Notes under the pieces: model-generated | The model's database searches: none | What the model saw: only the letters and a program-made list of their open reading frames with translations | What the model was told of the DNA's origin: nothing | DNA from: Pseudoalteromonas aurantia | GTDB taxonomy: Bacteria > Pseudomonadota > Gammaproteobacteria > Enterobacterales > Alteromonadaceae | Direction: 5' to 3' | NCBI RefSeq assembly: GCF_005886875.1 | Contig: NZ_PNBY01000051.1 | Location: forward strand, 1-34,534 | Length of the DNA stretch: 34,534 nucleotides | Program-made: the position numbers and the translations under genes | In this document: positions 18,307-27,040 of the stretch, piece by piece | Layout of the letters: every line of letters begins with the position of its first letter | Numbering within the stretch: position 1 is the stretch's first letter

Positions 18307-20082
18307 ATGAAAGTGCGTTACTTACTCCCCTTAATAGGCTCAGTATCACTAACTGCAATGGCACAAGCGCCGCTCACTGAAGCGCAAATGCTTAAATACA
18401 CCAACAAAACAAGTGAGGCCATTATTGGTGCAAAAGCAGAAACCAATATTGTGCTTACAACAAAGGCTGGGGCATTTAAGCAAACCATTTCTCACCCTGA
18501 TGCAAGTTACATCAAATTGCACTTCAAAGATCTCGATCTAAAAGGCGGTGGTAAACTCATCGTGAGAAACCTCGACAGTAGCGAACGCTATGAATACACA
18601 CTCGCGAATATGAATAAGGCTACACTGGATACCGAAGCGGGCGATAATGGCGTGAGCTCATTCTCTGCCATGTCTATTTCTAGTGATACTGTGGTCGTTG
18701 AATATACAGCAGGCACGAGTAAGCAAGCACCGATCATAGATCATTACTACTATGGTACAGAAAATGAGGTCAGTATATTAGGTGGGCCGGATACAGGCAC
18801 TCAATCAACCTGCGGCGTTAATGAACGTAAAGATGTACAATGTTGGGCAAATTCTCACCCTGTAGAATTTGAACGCAGCCGCCCCGTTGCACGCCTAGTG
18901 ATTGGTGGTCGTAGCCTATGTACCGGGTGGCGTGTTGGTGCAGATAATAATATGTTTACCAATAATCACTGCGTCGAGTCGGCAGCAGAGCTTGCTTCGA
19001 CTGAAGTCTGGTTTAACTATCAAAATACCAGCTGTAATGGCTCAACCAAAGAAACCGTCGTTAAAGTGACCGGTAAAGACTTTTTTAAAACTGACTACAC
19101 CTTGGATTACACCTTATTTTCAATTAACGATTTCGCAAAAGCGGCACCATTTGGTTACTTCGGATTAGATACGCGCGACGCCACACAAGGTGAACGTATT
19201 TATATTCCTCAGCATGGTTCGGGTAACCCTAAAGAGCTGTCAATTGAATCTGATCAAGATAGCAATAGTTTATGCCAAGTAAATGAACCAAATGCCAACG
19301 GCCGTGGCACAGGCACTGATTTAGGATACTACTGTGACACAATTGGTGGTTCATCAGGTTCTCCAGTATTAGCAGCTGCGACAAATAATGTAATCGCATT
19401 ACATCATTTAGGTGGATGTACCAATAAAGGTGCAAAGATCAGTCGAATTTGGCCACAAGTAGCCAGCCATTTCAACAACCAAGTGCCCGTTGGTGATAAC
19501 GGACCAGGCGACAGGCTGCCAACAGCAAGCTTCTCATTTAACTGCTCAGCGCTCAATTGCACATTTGATGGTGCGGCATCAAGCACACCGAATGGTTCAA
19601 TTAGCCAATATGAATGGCAGTTTGGTGATAATAGTAACAACGGCTTTGGTGTTAACTCAACACATGTCTATCAAGCTGTTGGCGACTATACAGTCTCTTT
19701 GACTGTGACAGACTCAGCAGGCAATCAAGCAACCACCAGCAAAACGGTATCTGTAAATGATGGTAAAGACCCCGCTCAGCTACAAAAAGGGGTTGCAAAA
19801 ACAGGTTTACAAGGCAGTTATCGTTCTGAAACCTTTTATTATATAGACGTCCCGGCTGGTGCCTCGAACATCAACTTTGTGATCTCTGGCGGAACGGGTG
19901 ATGCTGATCTTTATGTAAGAAAAGATCAAAAGCCAACCACATCTAATTATGCATGTCGTCCGTATAGAAATGGCAATAGTGAAACATGTACGGTCAACCA
20001 AGGTGCTGGTCGATATCATGTGATGTTAAGAGCTTATAGAACATTTAATGGTGTGTCTTTAAAAGCCGACTATACTAATTAA
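18307..20082 (+). CDS. Secreted trypsin-like serine protease with PKD and PPC domains
   Basis: The 591-aa extracellular protease has a Sec signal peptide (residues 1-20, ending AMAQ|AP). A pro-region follows to about 165. The S1-type catalytic domain (about 170-390) has His221 (TNNHCVES), Asp267 (TLDYTLFS) and Ser350 (GGSSGSP). This layout and the Cys-rich spacing resemble lysyl-endopeptidase-like enzymes. A PKD domain covers about 405-484 (YEWQFGDNS, HVYQAVGDYTVSLTV). A C-terminal PPC domain (505-589; ISGGTGDADLYVRKD) is often cut off after secretion. AAGGA precedes the ATG. It likely degrades environmental protein; specificity is not proven. Confidence 0.92.
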   Translation: MKVRYLLPLIGSVSLTAMAQAPLTEAQMLKYTNKTSEAIIGAKAETNIVLTTKAGAFKQTISHPDASYIKLHFKDLDLKGGGKLIVRNLDSSERYEYTLANMNKATLDTEAGDNGVSSFSAMSISSDTVVVEYTAGTSKQAPIIDHYYYGTENEVSILGGPDTGTQSTCGVNERKDVQCWANSHPVEFERSRPVARLVIGGRSLCTGWRVGADNNMFTNNHCVESAAELASTEVWFNYQNTSCNGSTKETVVKVTGKDFFKTDYTLDYTLFSINDFAKAAPFGYFGLDTRDATQGERIYIPQHGSGNPKELSIESDQDSNSLCQVNEPNANGRGTGTDLGYYCDTIGGSSGSPVLAAATNNVIALHHLGGCTNKGAKISRIWPQVASHFNNQVPVGDNGPGDRLPTASFSFNCSALNCTFDGAASSTPNGSISQYEWQFGDNSNNGFGVNSTHVYQAVGDYTVSLTVTDSAGNQATTSKTVSVNDGKDPAQLQKGVAKTGLQGSYRSETFYYIDVPAGASNINFVISGGTGDADLYVRKDQKPTTSNYACRPYRNGNSETCTVNQGAGRYHVMLRAYRTFNGVSLKADYTN

Positions 20083-20118
20083 TTAACCTATTTCTACCTC
20101 CAAGTTAAATGAAGACTT

Positions 20119-20148
20119 AGGGCGGCCTCACTCGAAGGCTGCCCTTTT
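20119..20148 (+). terminator. Terminator of the secreted protease gene
   Basis: A GC-rich 10-bp stem (AGGGCGGCCT / AGGCTGCCCT, one G-T pair, 7-nt loop) is followed by four T, about 35 bases after the protease stop codon. Confidence 0.8.
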
Positions 20149-20155
20149 ATCAGGG

Positions 20156-20749
20156 CTACCGTAAGTCATACCAAATACCTAACCACGCGCTATTTTCATC
20201 ATTAAACGATGTGCCAGATAATCGGCTTAATTCCATATCAATATGCACATTACTCACGCCTGCAGGAGCAAACTTACCAAGCCAACTGCCTTTTTCTATC
20301 TTCGTTGATAAGCGCAATCAATAACTGTGGCCAAAAAGTTGTCTGTCTAAATGATGTTGATGATAATAAAGCTACGGCCTATTTGCGCGCCAAGTAACCC
20401 CCGTACCAAACTGTTGGTAATGTGATCCGCGAAGACCCGCCATACTAAGATCAGGAATAAACAGAGTATTCACATGGCTGTTATTGTCTGTACTGGGTAA
20501 GGCAAACCCATTGGCACCATGATATGGGTCAAACACCACGACATCTGCAACCCTGGGTAAACTCCGTTTCTGCTGTACTAAAACAATATCACGAACAGTT
20601 TCTAACTCTTGCGCTGCGACCGGCCTCCACGCTTGATGTCCTTTGGTGTAATGCACATTGAAGTGTTCGGTCTGTATGGTTTCCCAATGCGGTGCTCCCC
20701 AACACAACGATGAATAACAACACGCAAATAGTCGAGCTAGCAATCGCAA
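20156..20749 (-). pseudogene. Decayed, internally deleted surface/beta-barrel protein gene
   Basis: The frame opens at TTG 20749 with a signal-like N-terminus, then HWETIQTEHFNVHYTKGHQAW and VVVFDPYHGANGFALP. I recall this as the start of large (roughly 900-aa) secreted or PD40-type proteins of Alteromonadales. After only about 100 residues it passes into outer-membrane-strand-like sequence (HYQQFGTGVTWRAN). It is then stopped by TAG (20372-20374) and TGA (20318-20320) but continues in the same frame: LRLSTKIEKGSWLGKF, then VHIDMELSRLSG and a C-terminus SAWLGIWYDLR before the final TAG. Two in-frame stops and a missing middle indicate a pseudogene. The family link is from memory; the frame continuity is seen directly. 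Confidence 0.6.
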
Positions 20750-20841
20750 TATAACTCACTCGAAAAAGGCATCTTATGTTTAGTATTGCAAACTTTGCCT
20801 ACTTTTCGCAGTGTATCATGAACATTAATATAGATTAGGTA

Positions 20842-21087
20842 TTAACTTGGGTTAGTAACAGGATTCGCTAAAGACACAAACAAACTCAATATGCCTGCAG
20901 AAATAATTAACACACACATAGCAAGTAAAGCGCTCAGGCCTGCATAATACATGGCGGATGCCAATAAGGATGCGGCACACCATACACCAACACGATGCAA
21001 CCAACGGCTGAATGTGTTACTTGCCTTCACATTGATAAGAACAGCTACCACTAATAATAACGCTAACAAACACAGTATCACTAACAT
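20842..21087 (-). CDS. Small membrane protein under a Fur-type promoter
   Basis: The 81-aa hydrophobic protein has about three membrane segments (residues 2-19, 34-50 and 52-72) and a short basic loop (SRWLHRVG). A near-perfect ribosome binding site (AAAGGAGG) precedes the ATG, and a sigma-70 promoter overlapping a Fur-like box lies just upstream. These argue it is real and iron-responsive. Size and topology resemble DUF3325-type proteins of iron-uptake loci, but I cannot confirm that. It lies immediately downstream of the histidine kinase gene on the same strand. Confidence 0.7.
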   Translation of the reverse strand: MLVILCLLALLLVVAVLINVKASNTFSRWLHRVGVWCAASLLASAMYYAGLSALLAMCVLIISAGILSLFVSLANPVTNPS

Positions 21088-21108
21088 ATTAACCTCCTTT
21101 ACAACTTT

Positions 21109-21136
21109 ATTATATGCTAATGAGAATTATTATCAA
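21109..21136 (-). promoter_or_regulatory. Promoter overlapped by a Fur-like box
   Basis: The minus strand carries TTGATA, a 16-base spacer and TATAAT, ending about 20 bases before the ATG of the small membrane protein. The 19 bases at 21116-21134 (minus: GATAATAATTCTCATTAGC) match the 19-bp Fur consensus GATAATGATAATCATTATC at 15 positions and cover the spacer and part of the -35. This is the classic geometry for iron-dependent repression. It overlaps the 3' end of the kinase gene. Confidence 0.65.
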
Positions 21137-22397
21137 CTAGTGTGGGTAATATAATTGTTACTTGCGCACCTTGTGCGGTGTTTTCTAATAAGAGTTCACC
21201 ATTAAGTTGTTCAATAATATTTCGGCTGAGTGTTAAACCAATACCTTGCCCCGTGTGTTTTGTAGTATAAAATGGCGTAAAAACATTATCTAAATTCGCA
21301 AATCCAGCTCCATTGTCACATACTGAAATAACCACTTTCTCCTGGGAGTAAGCACTTGATAATAATATATAAATATCTGGCTGCTGTTGAGATTCAATGG
21401 CATTTTTACACACATTAATCAAAACTTGCTGCAACAGTTGCTGATCTGCCATGCACCGAGATGCCCGACAATCTAGTTTGAAACGTTGCTCAGGGAAAAG
21501 CTGCACAACATGGTCAAAAACAGGCTGTAGTGCTATCACACTTGGCGACACCTCCAAGTGTTCACTTGCCTTAGCATATCGTCCGACAAACGACTGTAAA
21601 TGCTCGCAACGCTGCTTTATAACATGTAATGCTTGGGTGTCTCTATGTACCGTCATTTTACCACTTAAGCTTTGGGCCAATGAGCTAACAGGTGTCAGAG
21701 AGTTATTAATTTCATGACTTATAACTCTGATCAACTGCTGCCATGCCTGCAATTCACTCTCTCTTAACCGTTGCCGTATATTCGATGCAATTAATAGTAC
21801 ATATTGCCCTTCACGCTCTTTAAACTCACTACTGTGTAACTGCCAATGCCGCGCTAAATTACGATTAGTAAATTGCCAGAGGTCATTTTTACAAGTTAAT
21901 TGTAACGTGTCGAGTGACACACCTTTCATCGTTTGCCAAGGCTGTCGGTACAAATGCTCAAACGCATTATTTGAATAGCTTAACGAGTGGGCCTGATCAA
22001 AAACCATTACGGGCATATCGAGTTTGTCTATCAACTGATAGATAACAAAAATTTGACTGTTATAGCGACTTTTATGATGGTGTAAATGCTCACTTAGTGC
22101 TATTAACTGCTGTTCAAAAAGCGCCACCTCACCGCTTTCATACTGGGCCTTAATTTGCTGATTAAAGTCTTCTGCAAAAATCGCTTCTAATTGCCAGTTG
22201 GCCCGTGAAAATACCTGTATCAGCTGTATTTTTTGACGTCGGTACCCAAGCAACAATACGACAGCGAATAATAAACAACTCACCACCAGCCAAACTGGCG
22301 ATAAACCAAGTTGCCATAAACTGATCATCAATAAAATGAGTATACCAAGGCTAAGTAACCCTATATAACGGGCTTGTCGTTGCTCAAAATTAGCCAT
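21117..22397 (-). CDS. Sensor histidine kinase (NtrY/NtrB-like)
   Basis: The 426-aa kinase has two N-terminal TMs (residues 13-31 and 33-51) with almost no periplasmic loop, so it probably senses a membrane or cytoplasmic cue. A PAS-like domain spans about 115-205 (LDMPVMVFDQAHSLSYSNNAFEHLY). The phospho-acceptor is His228 (RVISHEINNSLTPVSSLAQSL). A HATPase domain has the N box (INVCKNAIES), G1 (DNGAGF) and G2 (GQGIGLTLSRNIIE). The start overlaps the regulator's stop by eight bases, so the two are co-translated. It is the likely cognate kinase of the NtrC-type regulator. Confidence 0.92.
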   Translation of the reverse strand: MANFEQRQARYIGLLSLGILILLMISLWQLGLSPVWLVVSCLLFAVVLLLGYRRQKIQLIQVFSRANWQLEAIFAEDFNQQIKAQYESGEVALFEQQLIALSEHLHHHKSRYNSQIFVIYQLIDKLDMPVMVFDQAHSLSYSNNAFEHLYRQPWQTMKGVSLDTLQLTCKNDLWQFTNRNLARHWQLHSSEFKEREGQYVLLIASNIRQRLRESELQAWQQLIRVISHEINNSLTPVSSLAQSLSGKMTVHRDTQALHVIKQRCEHLQSFVGRYAKASEHLEVSPSVIALQPVFDHVVQLFPEQRFKLDCRASRCMADQQLLQQVLINVCKNAIESQQQPDIYILLSSAYSQEKVVISVCDNGAGFANLDNVFTPFYTTKHTGQGIGLTLSRNIIEQLNGELLLENTAQGAQVTIILPTLVDNNSH

Positions 22398-23742
22398 GTT
22401 CTTTCAGGCCATACTTTTCAATACGCCGATATAATGACGACTTAGTGAGCCCTAACCGTTGTGCTGCATCACCAATATGTCCATCACACTGATTTAAGAT
22501 AAACACGATATGGCTTTTTTCAATGTCTGCTAACGTCTTCGCCTCGTTTACATTGTGCTCTAATTGAGGATCAACTAATCGCAGTTGGCAATCTGTGGCT
22601 TTAATTACGGGGTGTTCACTTAATAACAAAGCGCGTTCCATAACATGGCTCACTTCACGCACATTGCCCGGCCAAGTGTACTGCCGTAATTTGGTTTTCG
22701 CACACTCAGCCAATGATTTAGTAGGCAGCCCATAGCGCTGCGCATGGACAGCTAACATATACTGTGCAAATGGGAGAATATCATCTCGCCGTTCATAAAA
22801 ACGAGGCACCGAGAAGCTAAACGTATTAATACGGTAAAATAAGTCAGTCCTAAATGCTGCTTGCGCCATTGCCTGGTCAAAATCAATATTACTGGCACAA
22901 ATAAGTCGAATATCCGTTTGCTCGGTCACACTGCTGCCCACTCGCTCATACTCTCCAGATTCAAGTACTCTCAGCAACTTAGCTTGCAACGATATGTCCA
23001 ACGTGCCAATTTCATCTAAGAACAACGTCCCTTGTCGCGCCATGGTAAAACGACCTTCACGCGCTGATTTAGCGTCAGTAAACGCCCCCTTCACGTGGCC
23101 AAACATTTCACTTTCAAACAAGCTGCTACTTAATGAGCCCATATTTACGCTCACCCAAGGTCCGGTCCGACGCGCTGACAATTGATGTACTGACTGCGCT
23201 ATATGGCTTTTTCCAACCCCACTTGGGCCCGTAAGCAAGATAGTCGCATTGGTAGGTGCTACTTTTTGTAATTGCTGCTCTAGGGCTTTCATACATTGAC
23301 TTTGCCATTGATACGGCGCATCAGTATGTGGCTCACTAACCGACTTAGAAGCATTGTCTTTTTGTTTTGACATCAGTTTGAACTGATCCAAAATCGACGC
23401 CAATAAGCTTTCATTTTGCCAAGGCTTTTCTATGAAATCGCACGCCCCCAATTGCATCGCTTCAACAGCAAGGTTTACACTCGACCAGCCAGTCAGACAT
23501 ATCACCGCTCTATCTGGGTAATGTATATTCAGCCAACGTAAAAATGCTAACCCTTCCTCACCTGAGGTGGTATCTCGGCTAAAATTCATATCTAACAGAA
23601 TTAACTGAATAGGTTTTACTGATAACAGTTGTTTTGCACACTCGGGGGCGTCAGCTTCAAGCACCGCATAGCCGTGATCTTCCAATAAATAGACCGCACT
23701 TAAACGTACTTCAGGGTTGTCATCAATAATGAGCACAGACAT
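22390..23742 (-). CDS. Sigma-54-dependent response regulator (NtrC family)
   Basis: The 450-aa activator has a receiver domain (about 1-120; acidic pair DD7-8, phospho-acceptor Asp51 in LLLDMNFS, Thr84 in CLTGWSS, Lys106). A sigma-54-interacting AAA+ domain follows (about 140-375; Walker A GPSGVGKS 172-179, Walker B TLFLDEIG 239-246). The C-terminal Fis-type HTH is DAAQRLGLTKSSLYRRIEKYGL. The loop that contacts sigma-54 reads GAFTDA at 219-224 instead of GAFTGA. AAGGA lies before the ATG, inside a large inverted repeat. Regulators of this type often sit next to MacB-like ABC exporters in marine gammaproteobacteria; here such an operon with a sigma-54 promoter is about 6.7 kb away. Confidence 0.95.
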   Translation of the reverse strand: MSVLIIDDNPEVRLSAVYLLEDHGYAVLEADAPECAKQLLSVKPIQLILLDMNFSRDTTSGEEGLAFLRWLNIHYPDRAVICLTGWSSVNLAVEAMQLGACDFIEKPWQNESLLASILDQFKLMSKQKDNASKSVSEPHTDAPYQWQSQCMKALEQQLQKVAPTNATILLTGPSGVGKSHIAQSVHQLSARRTGPWVSVNMGSLSSSLFESEMFGHVKGAFTDAKSAREGRFTMARQGTLFLDEIGTLDISLQAKLLRVLESGEYERVGSSVTEQTDIRLICASNIDFDQAMAQAAFRTDLFYRINTFSFSVPRFYERRDDILPFAQYMLAVHAQRYGLPTKSLAECAKTKLRQYTWPGNVREVSHVMERALLLSEHPVIKATDCQLRLVDPQLEHNVNEAKTLADIEKSHIVFILNQCDGHIGDAAQRLGLTKSSLYRRIEKYGLKEHG

Positions 23743-23784
23743 ATCGTATCCTTGCAGTAAATGATTCTCTACAAGAATACGATA
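23742..23784. promoter_or_regulatory. Inverted repeat covering the regulator's ribosome binding site
   Basis: Arms of 13 bases (23742-23754 and 23772-23784, one mismatch) are separated by 17 bases. The proximal arm runs from the A of the start codon through AAGGA. In RNA the hairpin would hide the ribosome binding site; in DNA it could be an operator for autoregulation. There is no T-tract, so a terminator of the upstream mutarotase gene is unlikely. Confidence 0.55.
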
Positions 23785-23802
23785 ATCAAAATGAAATGGG
23801 TA

Positions 23803-24654
23803 TTAGATCCAACGCAGACGCGTGGTCAAAGTGTGACTTTCTCCGGGCTGCACCGTAATGGCATCATCCATCACATTGGCCGCTTCTAAACATAACATCG
23901 ACAGGTACTCATCATCTTTAAAATTACTTAAACGCTGCGACTTTTCTATCCACGGATTCCATAGTACGCATGACTGTGAATTTTCTCGCGTAACTTCTAT
24001 ACGGCCTTTTGGTGTGTTTATCACTTGTACTGCTGGGGCTTGGGTATACACCATGTCAGTTTCTCGGGCAAAATACACCACCTCGTTTTGTGCAAAAGGC
24101 CCTTCGCCAAATTCAATATACTGCGACCCTTGTAACCCTTCTACAGACGTTTCACTGATGTCTGAGGTTGGAAAATAAGTATGTAAAGCCTGAGTGAGCG
24201 TAAAGGCTTGTGGCCCTAAATTGGTATTGGTTAAGCGTACTTCGATACTTTCTCCAAACACAAAAGTCACTTCCAATTTTGACTGGTGTGGCCAATACGT
24301 CTCATCAACCAACGTCATCGGAAGCGATAAACGCACTTCAATATGTGTGTCATGTTCAATCACTTCCTCTGCACGCCAAACCAGTTTTCTAGCAACACCA
24401 TGGATCGGCCAATCAGCGTCGCTATGCACACCAAACCAAGGCCAGCAAATAGGGATCCCACCGCGCACGGCTTTTCCTTCTAAGTAATCTTCATCAGCTG
24501 ACACCCAGATTAAATTATCTTGGCCTTTAGGCGTAAACTCCGTTAGCTGTGCCCCTTGTAAAAAAACCTTACCATGACACAACGAGCTATCGACTTGTAT
24601 ATACTCAAGGCCGCTCTCGGTACGCTGGATAGACACTGATGCTGAAAGATCCAT
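23803..24654 (-). CDS. yeaD: D-hexose-6-phosphate mutarotase (aldose 1-epimerase family)
   Basis: The 283-aa enzyme interconverts the alpha and beta anomers of glucose-6-phosphate and similar hexose phosphates. Family segments include GAQLTEFTPKGQDNLIWVS, the phosphate/sugar-binding stretch AVRGGIPICWPWFG (62-75), the conserved His85 in WPIHGVARK, TQALHTYF and VLWNPWIEKSQ. Its length fits YeaD. AAGGTGAAG precedes the ATG. It is cytoplasmic. It is divergent from the porin gene and followed after 60 bases by the NtrC-type regulator on the same strand. Confidence 0.93.
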   Translation of the reverse strand: MDLSASVSIQRTESGLEYIQVDSSLCHGKVFLQGAQLTEFTPKGQDNLIWVSADEDYLEGKAVRGGIPICWPWFGVHSDADWPIHGVARKLVWRAEEVIEHDTHIEVRLSLPMTLVDETYWPHQSKLEVTFVFGESIEVRLTNTNLGPQAFTLTQALHTYFPTSDISETSVEGLQGSQYIEFGEGPFAQNEVVYFARETDMVYTQAPAVQVINTPKGRIEVTRENSQSCVLWNPWIEKSQRLSNFKDDEYLSMLCLEAANVMDDAITVQPGESHTLTTRLRWI

Positions 24655-25047
24655 ACTTCACCTTATTTAAGTGTTGAAATTCATGAGCTAGGTTACCTAA
24701 TTTACGCGTACTGAGTAAATAAATAACCGCGAATATGAAGCATCTTCATATGCCTGACTGTAAACATGCTCTCCCGATCGAGTGTATAATCACTCTATAA
24801 CCACTTTTCACGGGCACCTTTGATATAGTACATACAATGTGTCCTCTTTCACTAAACTACTCGCTTTATACAACATCTAACTAACGCCCTATTTGATCTT
24901 AAACGTTGAAAACTAGGCCCTTCCACATAACTTAAGCCACAACAAAAATTACGGAAGAATCAAATATTACAAATATGTTATTAGAATCCATATACGAAAT
25001 GGTCTACCCTAATAGCCTACCATTGACAACTTCATTGAATAATAACC
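24655..25047. other. Divergent intergenic region (mutarotase / porin)
   Basis: No gene is seen in these 393 bases. They hold an 8-bp inverted repeat with a 3-base centre (24732-24750, ATATGAAG/CTTCATAT), a perfect TATAAT at 24785-24790 without a clear -35, and a TTGACA at 25023-25028 too close to the porin start to be its -35. The small palindrome TAGGTTACCTA lies near 24690-24700. Promoters of both genes should lie here, but I cannot place them firmly. Confidence 0.5.
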
Positions 25048-26277
25048 ATGTTAAAATACACTGCGCTCGCCCTAGCTACAGGACTACTCTCACTGCCAAC
25101 TTTGGCGAATAACGACGAGTTAGCCCAATTAAAACAACAATTAGCAAAACTACAGCAGCAAATACAAAGAATTGAAGAAAAAGCAATAAAAGCGAAACAA
25201 CCTCAACCAAGCGTCACATCAGGCGTTAAAGTAGGTGGCGCGGTCAGAACCAACTATAGCCATACATCTTATAATGACGGCAATAAAAATCGCGGTGGTG
25301 ATTTTGATTTTGACCTGCTCCGTATCAACTTTGCTGGTGATATCGGCGACGTTGCACTAAACGCTGAAGTTCGCTTCTTTGATTACATGACCGCGGTAAA
25401 ATATGCTTACGCTGCCTATAACTTTGCAAAGGACTGGCAAGTGCAAGCGGGGATCACCAAAGTCCCTTTTGGTAATTGGCCGTACAATTCTCATAACTAC
25501 TTTTTTAGTACCAATTATTATATTGGCTTAGAAGACGATCATGATTTAGGCGTATTATTTCAACGTAAATTAGCTGACAATTGGCAGTTAGACCTCGGCT
25601 TCTTTAAAAATGATGAGCTAGGTGGTGTTGACGGCTACGTTGATGACCGGGCAGATCGCTATTCATATGACGTTGTTGGCTATCGCCAAGGCTCTGAAGG
25701 TATTTACGATACCCCAACTAAATCAATTGGTGAATACAATACTTTTGCTGCGCGCTATGGGTATCATATCCAACATACTGGCGGCTCTACAGAATTTGGA
25801 TTTTCTGGGCAAGTTGGTGGATTACATGACGGCACTGAGCGTGTTGGGGACAGTCTCGCATGGGCACTACATTTAAACAGCAATATTGGACCTTGGAACC
25901 TCCAGCTACAGCACGGTGAATACGATCATGATATTGACGGTGTAAATCGTATGGCCGTTGGAGCGTATGCGTTTTACGACAGTATTGCAGCGCAAGCCAC
26001 CACCTCCAGTGCTAACATTGCTTACAGTTTCTCTGTAAAATGGGGCGCAATCACCGGGCTGCAGTTTTACAACGACTTTGGCATTATTTATGACAAATCA
26101 GACGCCAGTGAAGACACTTGGATGAATGTGACTGGCGTGTCTGTTGCTGCAGGAGGGTTGTTTACTTACTTTGATTTAGTACATGCCAAAAACCAACCTT
26201 TCGTTGGTGGTTCTATCGCGGGTGATAGCACCGACACTGAGCGACGTTTTAACATCAATATCGGCTACTATTTTTAG
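25048..26277 (+). CDS. Outer-membrane porin (OprO/OprP-like)
   Basis: The 409-aa protein has a signal peptide (residues 1-20, ending TLA|NN). A short Gln/Lys/Leu-rich coiled coil lies at 22-50 (DELAQLKQQLAKLQQQIQRIEEKA), followed by a beta-barrel with alternating aromatic strands and a C-terminal Phe (NINIGYYF), the Bam recognition signature. The layout is that of the phosphate-selective porin O/P superfamily; in marine bacteria relatives pass many solutes. Segments such as FDYMTAVKYAYAAYNFAKDWQVQAGITKVPFG and DHDLGVLFQRKL are typical. The ATG lacks a clear ribosome binding site. The mutarotase neighbour hints at sugar uptake, but only weakly. Confidence 0.85.
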   Translation: MLKYTALALATGLLSLPTLANNDELAQLKQQLAKLQQQIQRIEEKAIKAKQPQPSVTSGVKVGGAVRTNYSHTSYNDGNKNRGGDFDFDLLRINFAGDIGDVALNAEVRFFDYMTAVKYAYAAYNFAKDWQVQAGITKVPFGNWPYNSHNYFFSTNYYIGLEDDHDLGVLFQRKLADNWQLDLGFFKNDELGGVDGYVDDRADRYSYDVVGYRQGSEGIYDTPTKSIGEYNTFAARYGYHIQHTGGSTEFGFSGQVGGLHDGTERVGDSLAWALHLNSNIGPWNLQLQHGEYDHDIDGVNRMAVGAYAFYDSIAAQATTSSANIAYSFSVKWGAITGLQFYNDFGIIYDKSDASEDTWMNVTGVSVAAGGLFTYFDLVHAKNQPFVGGSIAGDSTDTERRFNINIGYYF

Positions 26278-26306
26278 TAATACACATTAGTTAACACCTA
26301 ATATTA

Positions 26307-26334
26307 CGGTCGCACAAGGGTTTCTGTGCGACCG
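26307..26334 (+). terminator. Hairpin after the porin gene
   Basis: A perfect 10-bp GC-rich stem (CGGTCGCACA / TGTGCGACCG, 8-nt loop) lies 30 bases after the porin stop. There is no T-tract behind it, so it may mark the mRNA end or protect it rather than being a standard intrinsic terminator. Confidence 0.55.
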
Positions 26335-26463
26335 ACTCTCAATTAAAAAACTATCAACAGCAACTATTCTATTTATGCACTCAATATAGCCAAACCTTAT
26401 TTGAACAACCATTAAAATAAGGCTGGTGTGGTATATAACTTAACCAATAAAGGGTATTTCCAC

Positions 26464-27003
26464 ATGACCCAATTTACCCTTCACACTTTAGAAAGCGCGC
26501 CTGAACCAAGCAAACCTTTGTTACAAGATTCAATCAATACGTTTGGTATGCTACCAAATTTACACGCAGTTATGGCCGAGTCTGCACCTCACTTGCAGGC
26601 CTATCAAACATTACACAGTTTGTTTCTTAATTGCGCTTTTAACGACGAAGAAAAAACCGTGGTGTGGTAAACCATTAATATTGAGCATCACTGTCATTAC
26701 TGCGTCCCCGCACATAGCGCTATTGCGAAATCAATGGGCATTGACGATGCCTTAACGCACTCGCTGCGCAATCACACGACGCTACCAACCGATAAGCTAG
26801 AAATCTTACGTACCATTACTTTGTTATTAGTACGAAATAGAGGACGGATCAGTGAGCAAGACCAGCAGCCGTTTTTTGCTGTTGGATATACACAACAACA
26901 TTTGCTCGATATCATTTTAGGTTTGGCACAAAAAGTTATGAGTAACTATGTGAATCACTTAGCCCAAACCCCACTTGACCAACCGTTTAAAGTGTTTATC
27001 TAA
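26464..27003 (+). pseudogene. AhpD-like (carboxymuconolactone decarboxylase family) gene with a nonsense codon
   Basis: The frame from ATG 26464 gives FTLHTLESAPEPSKPLLQDSINTFGMLPNLHAVMAESAPHLQ... ending ...EEKTVVW, then TAA at 26668-26670. It continues in the same frame with TINIEHHCHYCVPAHSAIAKSMGIDDAL... up to QPFKVFI at 27003. The join VVW-stop-TINIEHHCHYC fits family members that have Gln there (CAA to TAA, one base). The active-site Cys pair (CHYC) and its His lie after the stop, so the truncated 68-aa product would be inactive. Intact, the 179-codon protein would be a peroxidase-type thiol protein of the AhpD fold. AAAGGG precedes the ATG. Sequencing error or read-through are alternatives. 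Confidence 0.8.
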
Positions 27004-27040
27004 GTAACCTCAGGTTTGGATAAGGGTTTTGAGATAGAAA

